Shown here: one piece after another, positions 8,328 to 16,610 of the stretch
How the letters are laid out: the number at the start of each line of letters is the position of its first letter
Position numbering within the stretch: position 1 is the stretch's first letter
Assembly (NCBI GenBank): GCA_031415375.1
Contig: JANORP010000378.1
Span: forward strand, 1-64,000
Direction: 5' to 3'
Source: JADKCL01 sp031415375
GTDB lineage: Bacteria; Bacteroidota; Bacteroidia; J057; JADKCL01
Length of the DNA stretch: 64,000 nucleotides
The notes under the pieces: generated by a model
The model's input: the letters and a program-made list of their open reading frames with translations, nothing else
Databases searched by the model: none
Told to the model about the DNA's origin: nothing
Program-made: the position numbers and the translations under genes

Positions 8328-9650
8328 TTATATTTTTATAAATGAACCCACAATGGGAATTGTATGGGGGCTTTGGAGAATGATCCAATAACGTCCAGCA
8401 GCGAGATGCCGCACCGACAAGTCCAAGCCCGATGCGGAACCAGTCTCCCATTGCCCAAATTCTCCACCCAATGCATCACAGAGCCGCAGGCAGCTTCCCG
8501 GCAAGGGGTGCTGCAATTGCAGGTGCAAGACATCCACCGCTGGATTGGGAGACAATGCCCAAGTCGGCATCACCTGCGAAGCGTCCATTTCCACGGGGTT
8601 CCCAAGGTACATCACACTGTTGCGATGCGATTGCTCGTCGTCTTGAAACAAGACAAAGGCAGCGCCAGGATCAAATGCCAACATAGGGTGGCTCACCGTA
8701 TTGTTATAGACAGCTTGCCCGCCGACCAGTTGCCAAGTGCCCGCGACGTAGTGCATCACCCGTGGCAGCCCCTGCGTGGCATGCGCGACGCAGAGCAAAT
8801 GCAAGTCCCCTGTCGGACTCACCGCCAAGCTAGCCACATCGCCCGTAGCAAAGCCGCTAGCGCCCAATTGCAGCCAGTTGCCATTGCTGAAGAGCTCCAC
8901 TGACAGCGCATCTGAGCTGTCACGCCGCAAAACCGCCACCCCATCGCCCGTGCCGTCCAGCATCGACACGAGGGCCACATACTGCTCCGTGACATGATAA
9001 AATGCGGGAAATGAAGGCCAGCTTCCATGGTCGTAATGCAGTAAGGCCACTGCGCCTTGCAACAACAAGATCGGATCGCCCGTTTCATCCAGCTCAATGT
9101 CGATGAGCCGCCCTGCAAAAGCGCCCTCTTGATGCCAGGCCGAGCCACCACGGTCAGAAATGACAAAAGTGCTATCGGCCATACCCACTTGCCACCAGGC
9201 AAGCCAACGCACCTCCCCTTGCAGCGCCATCAACACGCGTGGGTTTCGCGCATCGGCGACGACAGGCAACCCTATTTCGGGAAGCCAGCTTCCATTATCA
9301 AGCGTGTACAAGGCCAATGCAGGCGTGAGCGCCACCATAGGCTCATCATTTGGAGCCATCACCATACTGCACTCAGACTGACCGCTCATCGGCAGACCTA
9401 CCCCAAAGGGCAGCCATACAGCGCCATCATAGCGCATGACCGACGCGGCCCCCAAACTGGCAGTCGCTACCAACACCTGTCGCGCATGGTTTAGCACCAT
9501 TGCATGACCACTCACACTATCGGCTCCCAACCATTGCGGACCCAAAAAACTCCATTGTGCAGCAGCAATGGGCCAGACACAGCCGATCCACAAGCCAATC
9601 CACAAGATCCGCTTTATCGCATGTCCAAGACCAGAGTATTTTGCATTCAC
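8328..9650 (-). CDS. Secreted protein with type A T9SS sorting domain
   Basis: A 440-residue protein with a GTG start at 9650. Residues about 10-31 form a signal peptide (RILWIGLWIGCVWPIAAA). The body is rich in Trp, Gly and short strands with periodic W..V/L..D patterns, suggesting a beta-propeller-like fold, though I do not recognise a family. Residues about 365-440 are a typical C-terminal sorting domain: LSPNPAVDVLHLQL, a middle CDALGG turn and a final L..GRYWIIL. This directs the protein through the outer membrane by type IX secretion. It is the first gene of a leftward pair with the metallophosphoesterase. Confidence 0.82.
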   Translation of the reverse strand: MNAKYSGLGHAIKRILWIGLWIGCVWPIAAAQWSFLGPQWLGADSVSGHAMVLNHARQVLVATASLGAASVMRYDGAVWLPFGVGLPMSGQSECSMVMAPNDEPMVALTPALALYTLDNGSWLPEIGLPVVADARNPRVLMALQGEVRWLAWWQVGMADSTFVISDRGGSAWHQEGAFAGRLIDIELDETGDPILLLQGAVALLHYDHGSWPSFPAFYHVTEQYVALVSMLDGTGDGVAVLRRDSSDALSVELFSNGNWLQLGASGFATGDVASLAVSPTGDLHLLCVAHATQGLPRVMHYVAGTWQLVGGQAVYNNTVSHPMLAFDPGAAFVLFQDDEQSHRNSVMYLGNPVEMDASQVMPTWALSPNPAVDVLHLQLQHPLPGSCLRLCDALGGEFGQWETGSASGLDLSVRHLAAGRYWIILQSPHTIPIVGSFIKI

Positions 9651-9684
9651 GATTGAAAAATACGGCTTTCCGCTGAATATCCCT

Positions 9685-9692
9685 TATTTTTG
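9685..9692 (+). promoter_or_regulatory. Bacteroidota -7 box (TATTTTTG) upstream of nuclease-family gene
   Basis: The sequence TATTTTTG matches the Bacteroidota promoter consensus TAnnTTTG exactly and lies 25 bases before the ATG at 9717, a normal distance. No perfect -33 TTTG is seen, so strength is uncertain. The gene on the other strand starts at 9650, so the short gap probably holds two diverging promoters. Confidence 0.5.
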
Positions 9693-9716
9693 GATTGGTA
9701 TAAGACTGGATTCGAG

Positions 9717-11000
9717 ATGAGATCAACTACTTTAAAGCATATTGCCTTGACTGGCATGCTGGCATTGACCTTGGCAGGAAATGCCTTTTCGCAAGACACC
9801 CTGCGTGTGATGACCTATAACCTGCTGCGCTATGGCGCTGCCGGCATCGGCTGCACACCGACGGGCGTGACGACACGCAACCCCTACTTGCTCGGCATCA
9901 TGGGCGCCACCTTGCCTGATATTTTGGGGGTGAATGAAGTGGGTCCCTTTGCGGGCAACACCAGTCCCGCCAACAACCTGCTGATCAATGTGCTCCAGCC
10001 CATCAATCCAGCCTACCGTGCGACGACGATGACCTTCAACGGCAGCCAAGACATCGCCAATTGTATGTATTACAACAGCGACAAGGTCGGCTTGGCAGAT
10101 GAGCAAGTCATCCCTGAGCCGACTTTGACCCTCAGGGACATCAATTACTACAAGTTTTATTACAAAGGTCCAGGTTTGGCCCTTGGCGACACGACATTCA
10201 TCGAACTCGTACAAGTACACCTGCATGCCAGCGATGAAAACACCCGTCAAGTGCAGACATCAGACATCATGACCTTTTTGAATGGCTTGGGTCGCAGCGG
10301 CAACTTCATAGTGCAAGGTGACCTGAACCTCGACGGCTCCACTGCCGGCTCCTTTCAAAACATGGTCGCCCACCCCAATGCAGACTGCAAGCTCAACGAT
10401 GTCTTGAACCTCGTAGGCAACTGGCATAGCAATGGCAGTGCCTTGCGCGCCATGACACAAGCCACATCCAGCAGTCCCGCCAATCCCTGCGGCTCCGGCG
10501 GCCCACTCGACGACCGGTTCGACCACATCTTGGTCTCCAATTCGCTGCTCAACAATACGGCAGGCATCGTAGCCATCCCATCTTCTTATTGGGTGCCTGG
10601 CAATGCCACTTCCCCCAACCGCAGCGTCACCGCAGCGGTCCTGAACAACCTCAAACTCAGCAGTGACCACTTTCCAGTCGTCTTGGACTTTGAAGTTTCC
10701 AGAGCCGTCGCCAGCGAGGTCAGCCGTCCCAAAACTGCGTCACTGCAACTGCGCCGCAATCCCAGCCAAGGTATGATCGAGGTCGATGTCGCTTTGCAGA
10801 CCTTGCCTAGCTACAGCTGCCAATTGCGCCTCTTGAGCCTGAGCGGCCAATTGCTCAAGACTTGGCCCGTCGCGCTTGGCCAAGCCCAACAATCCCTGCG
10901 CCTCGACGCCAGCAACATCGCAGCAGGCGCCTATTTCCTTCAATTGCAAGCGGATGAGCAGGTGATTGCAAACGAAAAGGTGCTCTTGATTCAGTTGTGA
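9717..11000 (+). CDS. Secreted endonuclease/exonuclease/phosphatase family protein, T9SS type A
   Basis: A 427-residue protein. The ATG at 9717 gives a clean signal peptide (residues 1-26, ending NAFSQ), so the longer frame is rejected. The catalytic fold of the exonuclease III/DNase I superfamily follows: LRVMTYNLL, LGVNEVG (metal-binding Glu), VQGDLNLD (Asp and Asn) and SDHFPVV (Asp-His). Members cleave phosphodiester bonds in DNA, RNA or lipid headgroups; the target is unknown. Residues about 345-427 are a type A T9SS sorting domain (LQLRRNPSQGMIEV, LSGQLLKT, GAYFLQL). It is probably exported to the cell surface or medium, for example to use extracellular DNA. Confidence 0.88.
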   Translation: MRSTTLKHIALTGMLALTLAGNAFSQDTLRVMTYNLLRYGAAGIGCTPTGVTTRNPYLLGIMGATLPDILGVNEVGPFAGNTSPANNLLINVLQPINPAYRATTMTFNGSQDIANCMYYNSDKVGLADEQVIPEPTLTLRDINYYKFYYKGPGLALGDTTFIELVQVHLHASDENTRQVQTSDIMTFLNGLGRSGNFIVQGDLNLDGSTAGSFQNMVAHPNADCKLNDVLNLVGNWHSNGSALRAMTQATSSSPANPCGSGGPLDDRFDHILVSNSLLNNTAGIVAIPSSYWVPGNATSPNRSVTAAVLNNLKLSSDHFPVVLDFEVSRAVASEVSRPKTASLQLRRNPSQGMIEVDVALQTLPSYSCQLRLLSLSGQLLKTWPVALGQAQQSLRLDASNIAAGAYFLQLQADEQVIANEKVLLIQL

Positions 11001-11049
11001 GCCACCTGCAAAAACTAGATTTTTGAACGGGCGTAAGGCCATCAGGGAG

Positions 11050-11063
11050 ATTTATCGATAAAT
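11050..11063. promoter_or_regulatory. Perfect 14-bp palindrome upstream of cytochrome gene
   Basis: ATTTATCGATAAAT is a perfect dyad 40 bases before the cytochrome start codon at 11103 and just upstream of a near-consensus TAGTTTGG box at about 11071. The position fits an operator or an upstream activator site. No regulator is identified. Confidence 0.4.
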
Positions 11064-11102
11064 TTTCCTTAGTTTGGGACTGCTACTATTGAATCCAAGA
11101 AA

Positions 11103-12149
11103 ATGAAACGTCATTTTGTATTGTTCTCAGGAATTGTCTTGCTCGGACTCGGTTTGACGGCGACGCGCTTCTTGCGTACCGACGACTTGCCCCCCGCTTC
11201 GAACTGGGACAAAAACACCCCTGTTGCAGAGGTTTTAAAGGCACTGGGCGAGGATTATCCCAAACATAGGCCCGCCGACATGACCCCTGAGTTGGCGCAA
11301 AAAGGCAAGGAAATTTTCTTTACGGGCACGACGGTCGGCCCAGATGGGAGCAACATTCGCCTGCAAAGCCGCCATTTCACCTGCAACAACTGCCACAACG
11401 CAGCCAAGGAAGATCCAGATTTGCGCATCAGCGATCCAGAAGCGCGGCTTGACTACGTTTTGCAGCAACGCATGGCGTTTTTGCCCGCCACGACCATGTA
11501 TGGCACCGTGAACAAATCGAGCTGGTACAACGACGATTACCTCAAGAAATATGGCGACCTCGTCAAGCCAGCCTACAACAGTCTGGAATATGCCATCCAC
11601 CTCTGTGCAACGGTGTGTAGCCAAGGCCGCGACTTTACCGATTGGGAAATGAAGGCCATGCTCAGCTACTATTGGTCGATCGAGTACAAACTCGGCGACC
11701 TCAGCATGGGCGCCGAGGATTGGAAAAAATTGCGCGATGCTGAAGGCAAGGGTGCCAATGCAGCAACCGCCAAGTGGTTGCACAGCTTCTATCGTTCAGG
11801 TTCACCAGCCACCTTTGTGGAAGCTCCTGAAGACAAAGGCAAAGGCTACGAAGTGAAGCGCAAGCCCGACGCCAAGCGAGGCCGCCTCATCTACGACAAC
11901 AGTTGCCTCATGTGCCATGACGAGCAAGGCCCAAGCCACTACTTGAAACTCGACAACGGCGCACTTTCGCTGAGCATGTTTCGTGAACACTTCAAAAGCA
12001 AAGGCCACCTCTCTTTGTATGAAATCGTGCGCCATGGCACCTATGCCGACACAGGCCACCGTGCCTACATGCCCAACTTCACGGCTGAGCGCCTTAGCAA
12101 TGAGCAAGTCGAGGATTTGCGGGCTTACATGACCGCAGAACCCAACTGA
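11103..12149 (+). CDS. Di-haem cytochrome c, periplasmic
   Basis: A 348-residue protein with an N-terminal signal or anchor (residues 6-22). Two haem c attachment motifs are present: CNNCH at 94-98 and CLMCH at 268-272. The segment between them, with TMYGTVNKSSWYNDDYLKKYG and an acidic LEYAIHLCATVCSQGRDF stretch, resembles the thiosulfate-dehydrogenase/SoxA-SoxX-like di-haem cytochromes as I recall them, but the assignment is not firm. The protein would carry electrons in the periplasm. Two further cysteines (ATVC region) could form a disulfide. The next gene, a lipoprotein, starts 6 bases after the stop, so the two are probably cotranscribed. Confidence 0.85.
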   Translation: MKRHFVLFSGIVLLGLGLTATRFLRTDDLPPASNWDKNTPVAEVLKALGEDYPKHRPADMTPELAQKGKEIFFTGTTVGPDGSNIRLQSRHFTCNNCHNAAKEDPDLRISDPEARLDYVLQQRMAFLPATTMYGTVNKSSWYNDDYLKKYGDLVKPAYNSLEYAIHLCATVCSQGRDFTDWEMKAMLSYYWSIEYKLGDLSMGAEDWKKLRDAEGKGANAATAKWLHSFYRSGSPATFVEAPEDKGKGYEVKRKPDAKRGRLIYDNSCLMCHDEQGPSHYLKLDNGALSLSMFREHFKSKGHLSLYEIVRHGTYADTGHRAYMPNFTAERLSNEQVEDLRAYMTAEPN

Positions 12150-12155
12150 TCACCG

Positions 12156-12680
12156 ATGAAAGCCATCTGTAGAGCTGCACAAATTCTGGCCATGCTGCTC
12201 ATGCTCAGCATGACCACCACGGGCTGCATTGCCAGCTATAACCATAGCACGCCCGAAAAACTGGGCAAGACACTCGTCAAGATTCTCAAGAACCAAGATC
12301 AGCCCGGCCTTGCGATGATCATTCCCAATGAGCAGGACCTGGAGAGTTTCCTCGCCACAGCCGACATGCCCGCCGACGAATTGGCGGCATTCAAGGAAGA
12401 AATGAAAATGATCATTGGTGAGTTTATGAAAACGGCCACCAACTCCTTTGAGCGATCATCGGATGCCGCATCACGCGATGGCGTCGTGCTTTCCAAGGCC
12501 AAGCTCGGCGATGTGCGCACCGAGACCTGGCAAGGCCCCGACAATGAGCTCGCCAACATTGAAATGGACCTCACCTACGCCGAAAAAAAATACATCCTCA
12601 AAATCAAAGATGCGGGCAAAGTGGCAAGCGGCTGGGTACTCGGCGGCGATGGCTTCGAATTGGTCCCTGGCGGGCAGTAA
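12156..12680 (+). CDS. Small lipoprotein, unknown function
   Basis: A 174-residue protein with a lipoprotein signal peptide: a basic N-terminus, hydrophobic core and lipobox TTGC with the modified cysteine at residue 24. The mature part is helical in its first half (FLATADMPADELAAFKEEM) and strand-rich in its second half, ending with a GWVLGGDGFELV pair. No named family is recognised. It follows the di-haem cytochrome gene by 6 bases, so it may help that cytochrome or share its regulation. Confidence is high for the gene, low for any role. Confidence 0.8.
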   Translation: MKAICRAAQILAMLLMLSMTTTGCIASYNHSTPEKLGKTLVKILKNQDQPGLAMIIPNEQDLESFLATADMPADELAAFKEEMKMIIGEFMKTATNSFERSSDAASRDGVVLSKAKLGDVRTETWQGPDNELANIEMDLTYAEKKYILKIKDAGKVASGWVLGGDGFELVPGGQ

Positions 12681-12847
12681 ACACACCGCAGCCACCAAAA
12701 GGCCCGATGACGTCCCACCTCGAAAAATATTTCAAAAATATCACCCCATGGGCTTGCACAATCCAAAAAGTACGTGCATCTTTGCATCCCCAATCAGGGA
12801 AAGTTCATTGATCCAAGCGCAGAACACCATGCTGCGGTAAAATATAG

Positions 12848-12923
<76 letters not shown>

Positions 12924-12948
12924 AAAGTCGGCCTCTGGCCGACTTTTT
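12924..12948 (+). terminator. Terminator of the initiator tRNA
   Basis: GTCGGCC (12927-12933) pairs with GGCCGAC (12937-12943) across a 3-base loop, extended by AAA and TTT at the base and followed by a T run. It begins directly after the CCA end of the tRNA. Confidence 0.88.
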
Positions 12949-12988
12949 CAGTGTGAGGGCGGAGCGTGAGAGGCGAGGAGGAGCAAAA

Positions 12989-13231
12989 ATGTACACCGTA
13001 TATGTCTTATTTTCTGAAAAGCACGACAAGCATTATGTCGGATTTACCACCGACCTTGCAGAGCGCTTCCTTTCGCACAATCACCTATCATCCAAGGGTT
13101 GGACGGCAAGATATCGCCCTTGGGAAATCATTCACACAGAGGAATTCACGACCAAGACCGAAGCCATGGATCGGGAAAAGTGGCTCAAGTCCGGTATCGG
13201 GCGAGCCTTCACCAAAACCCTTCCCCACTAG
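12989..13231 (+). CDS. GIY-YIG family nuclease
   Basis: An 80-residue single-domain GIY-YIG protein. The ATG at 12989 is chosen because a strong purine-rich ribosome binding site GAGGAGGAG (12975-12983) precedes it, which is rare in this phylum, and because the domain begins at once with MYTVYVLFSEKHDKHYVG. The conserved Arg (DLAERF), and the Glu of EAMDREKWLK near the C-terminus are present. It lies between the initiator tRNA and a displaced 3' copy of that tRNA, and its stop codon TAG is the first triplet of the displaced copy. Small GIY-YIG genes next to tRNAs are common in Bacteroidota. DNA nicking linked to homing or element spread is the likely activity (inference). Confidence 0.88.
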   Translation: MYTVYVLFSEKHDKHYVGFTTDLAERFLSHNHLSSKGWTARYRPWEIIHTEEFTTKTEAMDREKWLKSGIGRAFTKTLPH

Positions 13232-14880
13232 CTCGTCGGGTTCATATCCGCCTTGGCGGACGCAGGTTCGAGTCCTGTCCCCGCTACCCAACGGGAGGAT
13301 GCATCAACACAGATGCTTTCTCCCGTTCTTTTTTGCCCCAAAACATTGCTCAGTTGGCTGGAAATGCGGATTAGCTCGTTTACCCTCGGGGTTCGAACTG
13401 TGTCCGTTTTCTTGGAATAGTACATACCCTCGGGGAAGGCCAGTTTTTGAACCCTTTGCCTGTCGCGGTAGTCCCCCTTTTCCCACATTGCAGCCAGATT
13501 TCGGCATATTTGAACGCATTCCTCGATGTCTTTCAGGAGGTTCGAACTTTTTTGCTGGACTAGCTCCAATTCCTTCAAAATCGTCTGCTTCTCGGCCCTG
13601 AGTTGTTCGCTGAATTCGTCGTAGTCTGCGCGGCTGATTTCCTCGTGCAGGACGAACCGCTCCTTGAGCCTCGTGAGCTTCCCGTTGATTTCCTTGAGCC
13701 GTCTTTCCATCACCTCGGCCTCCTTGAATTTCTCGGAGTTCATCTGGATCATGGTCGCCTCAAGCTCCATTGTGATGATCGGAATAAACTCGTCCTTGAT
13801 GGTGAATTGGGCCAACTCCTTCAAGAATTTCTCTCCAAGGCTGTTGGCATTGACATTGCTCTTACACTCGCGGCCACGGCAATTGTAGTAGGGCAATGGG
13901 TTGTTGCGCACCTTGCCATTCTTCTTCTTGGCGATGTAGCCAGTGAAGGGTGTGCCGCAATGCTCGCAGATGAGGAACCGTTTGAGCGGGAGGGCATTGT
14001 TCTCCTCGGTGACGGTGTAGCCGTTGCTGTTGTTGGACTTGAGGATGCCATTGACCGCAAGGAAGATTTCTGGGGAGATGATCGGCTCGTGCTTGCCTTG
14101 GATGACCTCGCCCTCAAGGAGGTTGTTGGCGATCATCCCGCAATAGAACGGGTTTCTGAGCAACAGCGACATGGAGTTGCGGGGGATGTCGAGGCCACGG
14201 GCCTTGAGCTTCCTGCGAATCTCCTCGGAGGTGAGTGCAGGGTCTTCGTATTTCCAAGTGAAGGCTTTCTTGATGAGCGGAGCCTTGGTCTTGTCGAGTT
14301 CGATGGCCTTGTTTGCCCGGATGTAGCCCATCGGAACATGTCCGCACCAATGGCCCTGCCTGAGCTTCGCCTTGATGCCGTCCACGCATCGCTTCCTGCG
14401 GATGTCGTTCTCCTGCTTGGCCCAGATCAATTGCTGGTCTTCCATGCCCGAGCCATACACCTCCTCGTTGTTGATCGGCATGGTCGCCGACTTGATGGTG
14501 ATGCCGTACTTGGATTTCAGCTCCTCCTTGACCACGATGGCGGAGCCACCCTCTCGGGAGAAACGCGAATAGTCATAGAAGATGATGTAGCGAATCTGGT
14601 TCGCCTTCTTTCTTGCAAAGGCCAGCATCTCCTCGAAGTCCTTGCGGACGCTGCCAGACTTGGCGCTCTCGCCCCTGTTGCCGAACTCGGCCACGATCTC
14701 GTAGCCGCTACGCTCGGCAAATTGCTGGCAGGTTCTTGCCTGGACTTCGAGGCTCGTGCGGTCTTCCTGTGCCTTGCTGGAAACACGGGTGTAGAGGATG
14801 CACCGCTTGTTGCCCGAATCGGCCTTCTTTGCCTTCCCGATGGCGAAAGGCTGGAACAAACCAATGTCATTCATGCTCAT
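13228..14880 (-). CDS. Large serine recombinase (site-specific integrase)
   Basis: A 550-residue large serine recombinase. The resolvase domain holds YTRVSS with catalytic Ser34 and Arg32, and YDYSRFSREG. The recombinase domain follows (GYIRANKAIELDK, LTSEEIRRKL, FYCGMI), then a zinc ribbon CEHC near 303-306 and a second Cys pair near 333-338, then a long coiled coil (about 360-470). Such enzymes integrate or excise mobile DNA between att sites. The last 20 or so residues are encoded by the antisense of the displaced tRNA fragment, and its stop overlaps the GIY-YIG stop in a shared CTAG, so the C-terminus may be longer than in relatives. It is the last gene of a leftward three-gene unit. Confidence 0.92.
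   Translation of the reverse strand: MSMNDIGLFQPFAIGKAKKADSGNKRCILYTRVSSKAQEDRTSLEVQARTCQQFAERSGYEIVAEFGNRGESAKSGSVRKDFEEMLAFARKKANQIRYIIFYDYSRFSREGGSAIVVKEELKSKYGITIKSATMPINNEEVYGSGMEDQQLIWAKQENDIRRKRCVDGIKAKLRQGHWCGHVPMGYIRANKAIELDKTKAPLIKKAFTWKYEDPALTSEEIRRKLKARGLDIPRNSMSLLLRNPFYCGMIANNLLEGEVIQGKHEPIISPEIFLAVNGILKSNNSNGYTVTEENNALPLKRFLICEHCGTPFTGYIAKKKNGKVRNNPLPYYNCRGRECKSNVNANSLGEKFLKELAQFTIKDEFIPIITMELEATMIQMNSEKFKEAEVMERRLKEINGKLTRLKERFVLHEEISRADYDEFSEQLRAEKQTILKELELVQQKSSNLLKDIEECVQICRNLAAMWEKGDYRDRQRVQKLAFPEGMYYSKKTDTVRTPRVNELIRISSQLSNVLGQKRTGESICVDASSRWVAGTGLEPASAKADMNPTS
13229..13288 (+). pseudogene. Displaced 3' part of initiator tRNA
   Basis: Bases 13229-13288 repeat the tRNA from the D-loop TAGCTCGTCGGG onward: TCATA of the anticodon loop and the whole GCAGGTTCGAGTCCTGTCCCCGCTACC tail portion correspond to the intact gene. 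The anticodon stem and variable region are changed and contain an extra hairpin TCCGCC-TT-GGCGGA. There is no 5' half, so it cannot be a working tRNA. It is best read as the host copy pushed away by an insertion at the tRNA, or as an attachment-site repeat. Confidence 0.8.
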
Positions 14881-15058
14881 GCTTCTTTTGGATAAAATTG
14901 GCCATCAATGAAACGAACTGCCGAATCGAGGCGAGTATGCCTTGCGCCTCCCCATCGGAAAGATGCTCGCAACCCGCGATGCTCCTGATGTCGTCGAGGG
15001 TCGCCCACCTTGGGCCGTTCGTCTTGAAAAATGCTGAAGTTTTGTTGTTTGCCTTCAC
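14867..15058 (-). CDS. Small protein of the integrase module
   Basis: A 63-residue protein with a GTG start at 15058, overlapping the recombinase start by 14 bases, so translational coupling is likely. The sequence is helical and charged (TLDDIRSIAGCEHLSDGEAQGILASIRQFV) and ends with a Lys/His/Glu tail. No family is recognised. The D..I....G...L.DGEA pattern could be a small helical accessory such as a recombination directionality factor or an addiction-type partner, but nothing proves it. Its position between regulator and recombinase is the main support. Confidence 0.5.
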   Translation of the reverse strand: MKANNKTSAFFKTNGPRWATLDDIRSIAGCEHLSDGEAQGILASIRQFVSLMANFIQKKHEHE

Positions 15059-15154
15059 AGCACAATGCGAATGGCGCGGCTCCCTTTTCTCGGGTCGCCG
15101 AACCTGCGTGCATCATCCCCGTGCATGGGGTTTTGTAAATGGGATTGGTCATCG

Positions 15155-16060
15155 TCAAGCTGGAAATTTGTACTTGAGTGTGTTTTCGATCTTTGTGATT
15201 TGGCCCTCGTGCTGCACGATGGAAATGTCTTGGTACTTTCCTGCTGCCAAGACATCAACGATCTTCCGTGTCACCTCCTGACTTTGCCTGAGTTCCATGC
15301 TTTTCATCTTCTTGTCCTTGAAATTCACCGTAACCGAATCGTACAGGCCCGAATGGATGATGCGCAAGACGGTCTGCTCGTTGGGTTCCAAGATTTGCAG
15401 GTCGCCCATCCGCTCGATTGCAAGGCCGCCCCTTAGAAACTCCTTGATGATGCCCGTGATCGGGATTCGCAGGTGGGATTCAAAGGACAGGCGGTCAAGA
15501 TGCTCGGGGAAGATGAAATGGTCAAGCTCCTCATGGATTGCAAATGGCGCTCCATCGGTGAATGCCACCAAGATCACGGGGCAACGCTTGACGATGGAGG
15601 ACAATATAAGGTGTTGCAACCAATTGCCATCGAGCTGCTGCTCTTCGAAACCTCCATCGAAACGGCCCTGCATGTCCTTCTCCATTGCCTCGCGCCCTGC
15701 CTCGTGATCCGCATTTGAGTTGCCCCTCGCCCGATAGATGCTCCTCAAGTGGATGTCCAGATCGACAATCGATGCAGGTTGGAAAAGGCTTTGCTTGACC
15801 ACCTTGATAGACTCCACGGGCAGCCCGAACCTGCGCATCTCGTCGATCATGCGTACCCAGATGAACTCCACGAACGAGAAGCGCCGCCAACGCTGCCCCT
15901 CCTCCCTGAAATTGTCGATAAGTCCGACGTTTTCCCAATGGTTGATGACCCGGTAAGACACGCCCGTGTCCGTCCCGATGAAGTGCCTTTGAAGGAGCGC
16001 GTTGGCGAGTTCCTTGACTTTCTCGTAGCGGCGGTCGCCAATGTAAGGTGTGAAGTCCAT
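15155..16060 (-). CDS. MerR-like transcription regulator with large effector domain
   Basis: A 301-residue protein. Residues about 25-95 fit the MerR winged-helix pattern: TGVSYRVINHWENVGLI (helix-turn-helix), a wing with RWRRFSFVEFIWVRMI, and RFGLPVESIKVV. Residues 100-300 are a mixed domain (HLILSSIVKRCPVILVAFTDGAPF, HLRIPITGIIKEFL) that I do not recognise. MerR proteins bind a dyad and twist the promoter; a 50-base dyad lies just upstream at 16080-16129. It heads the leftward unit with the small ORF and recombinase, so it probably controls integration or excision of the element. Confidence 0.8.
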   Translation of the reverse strand: MDFTPYIGDRRYEKVKELANALLQRHFIGTDTGVSYRVINHWENVGLIDNFREEGQRWRRFSFVEFIWVRMIDEMRRFGLPVESIKVVKQSLFQPASIVDLDIHLRSIYRARGNSNADHEAGREAMEKDMQGRFDGGFEEQQLDGNWLQHLILSSIVKRCPVILVAFTDGAPFAIHEELDHFIFPEHLDRLSFESHLRIPITGIIKEFLRGGLAIERMGDLQILEPNEQTVLRIIHSGLYDSVTVNFKDKKMKSMELRQSQEVTRKIVDVLAAGKYQDISIVQHEGQITKIENTLKYKFPA

Positions 16061-16079
16061 GCCTGATGTTTATTTTATA

Positions 16080-16129
16080 TTAAACGCAAGTGTATGAAAA
16101 ACATTTTCAATACACAAGTGGTGGTTTAA
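16080..16129. promoter_or_regulatory. Nested dyad, candidate operator of the MerR-like regulator
   Basis: Three nested inverted pairs lie 20-70 bases upstream of the regulator start: TTAAAC (16080-16085) with GTTTAA (16124-16129), GTGTAT (16090-16095) with ATACAC (16110-16115), and GAAAA (16096-16100) with TTTTC (16104-16108). The inner part forms an 11-bp dyad with a single extra base. This is the expected place for an autoregulatory operator. Confidence 0.5.
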
Positions 16130-16241
16130 AATATTTTTCATGCAAGGGTTCGCGGTTCTAAGGGAGGTTCGGAGCCGTGAACTCGCAGGGCCAAATCGCG
16201 ACCAATAATCTGGACAATTTATGTCGAAAATCGAAAATGCC

Positions 16242-16308
16242 CTTTTCCGGGCTTTTCCGGGCTTTTCCCTTCTTTTCCTTCCTTTTCCTGGCTTTTTCCA
16301 GCTTTTCC
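16242..16308. repeat. Seven phased CTTTTCC repeats with exact 10-bp period
   Basis: CTTTTCC (once CTTTTTCC) begins at 16242, 16252, 16262, 16272, 16282, 16292 and 16302, an exact 10-base period; the complement shows GGAAAAG with AAAA tracts in phase with the DNA helix. Phased A-tracts are known to curve DNA. The array sits in the 544-base gene-free gap between the MerR-like gene and the T9SS gene at 16611. Nothing else is recognised in that gap. Confidence 0.85.
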
Positions 16309-16610
16309 GAGCGGCAAAAAATGAGCGCCGGATACTGGCAGGGTGTGTCCAGTTTTCTCGTCTCCCACACTTGTGGGTGTTAAGATTTCTGGTTGCATTG
16401 TCCTGGCTGGGTTTGACCTTCATAGGATGTAGGTGGGTTGGATGAAAGCCTTGGCGTACAATCGGAGTGATGCCTCAAAGCGGGGGAATCAAATTCTTCT
16501 CCCGAAAACTTGTTATGGAATGGGCACGATGGCTGCACCTTGTGCCTGATACGTGTTGATGCTGCGTTGAAAAAGTCGTAACCTTGTGTATTAGTCTCTT
16601 ATAGATCGCC

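Larger units (their letters stand above)
13228..16130 (-). mobile_element. Integrase module of a mobile element next to tRNA-fMet
   Basis: The region joins a tRNA 3' duplicate (left end, 13229-13288), a large serine recombinase, a small coupled ORF, a MerR-like regulator and its upstream dyad. That is the make-up of an integrase module. The right boundary is not known: no second copy of the tRNA tail is seen further right in the window. The element may be a small relic or the left part of a larger island. The extent given covers only the module that I can support. Confidence 0.55.

Noticed and set aside
13603..14895. A 430-codon open frame opposite the serine recombinase gene
   Set aside because: It mirrors the codon positions of the recombinase and has no domain of its own; the recombinase on the other strand has all family motifs.
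13228..16130. A complete integrative element with two defined ends
   Set aside because: Only the left tRNA-fragment end is visible. No matching repeat was found to the right, so the right boundary is not claimed.
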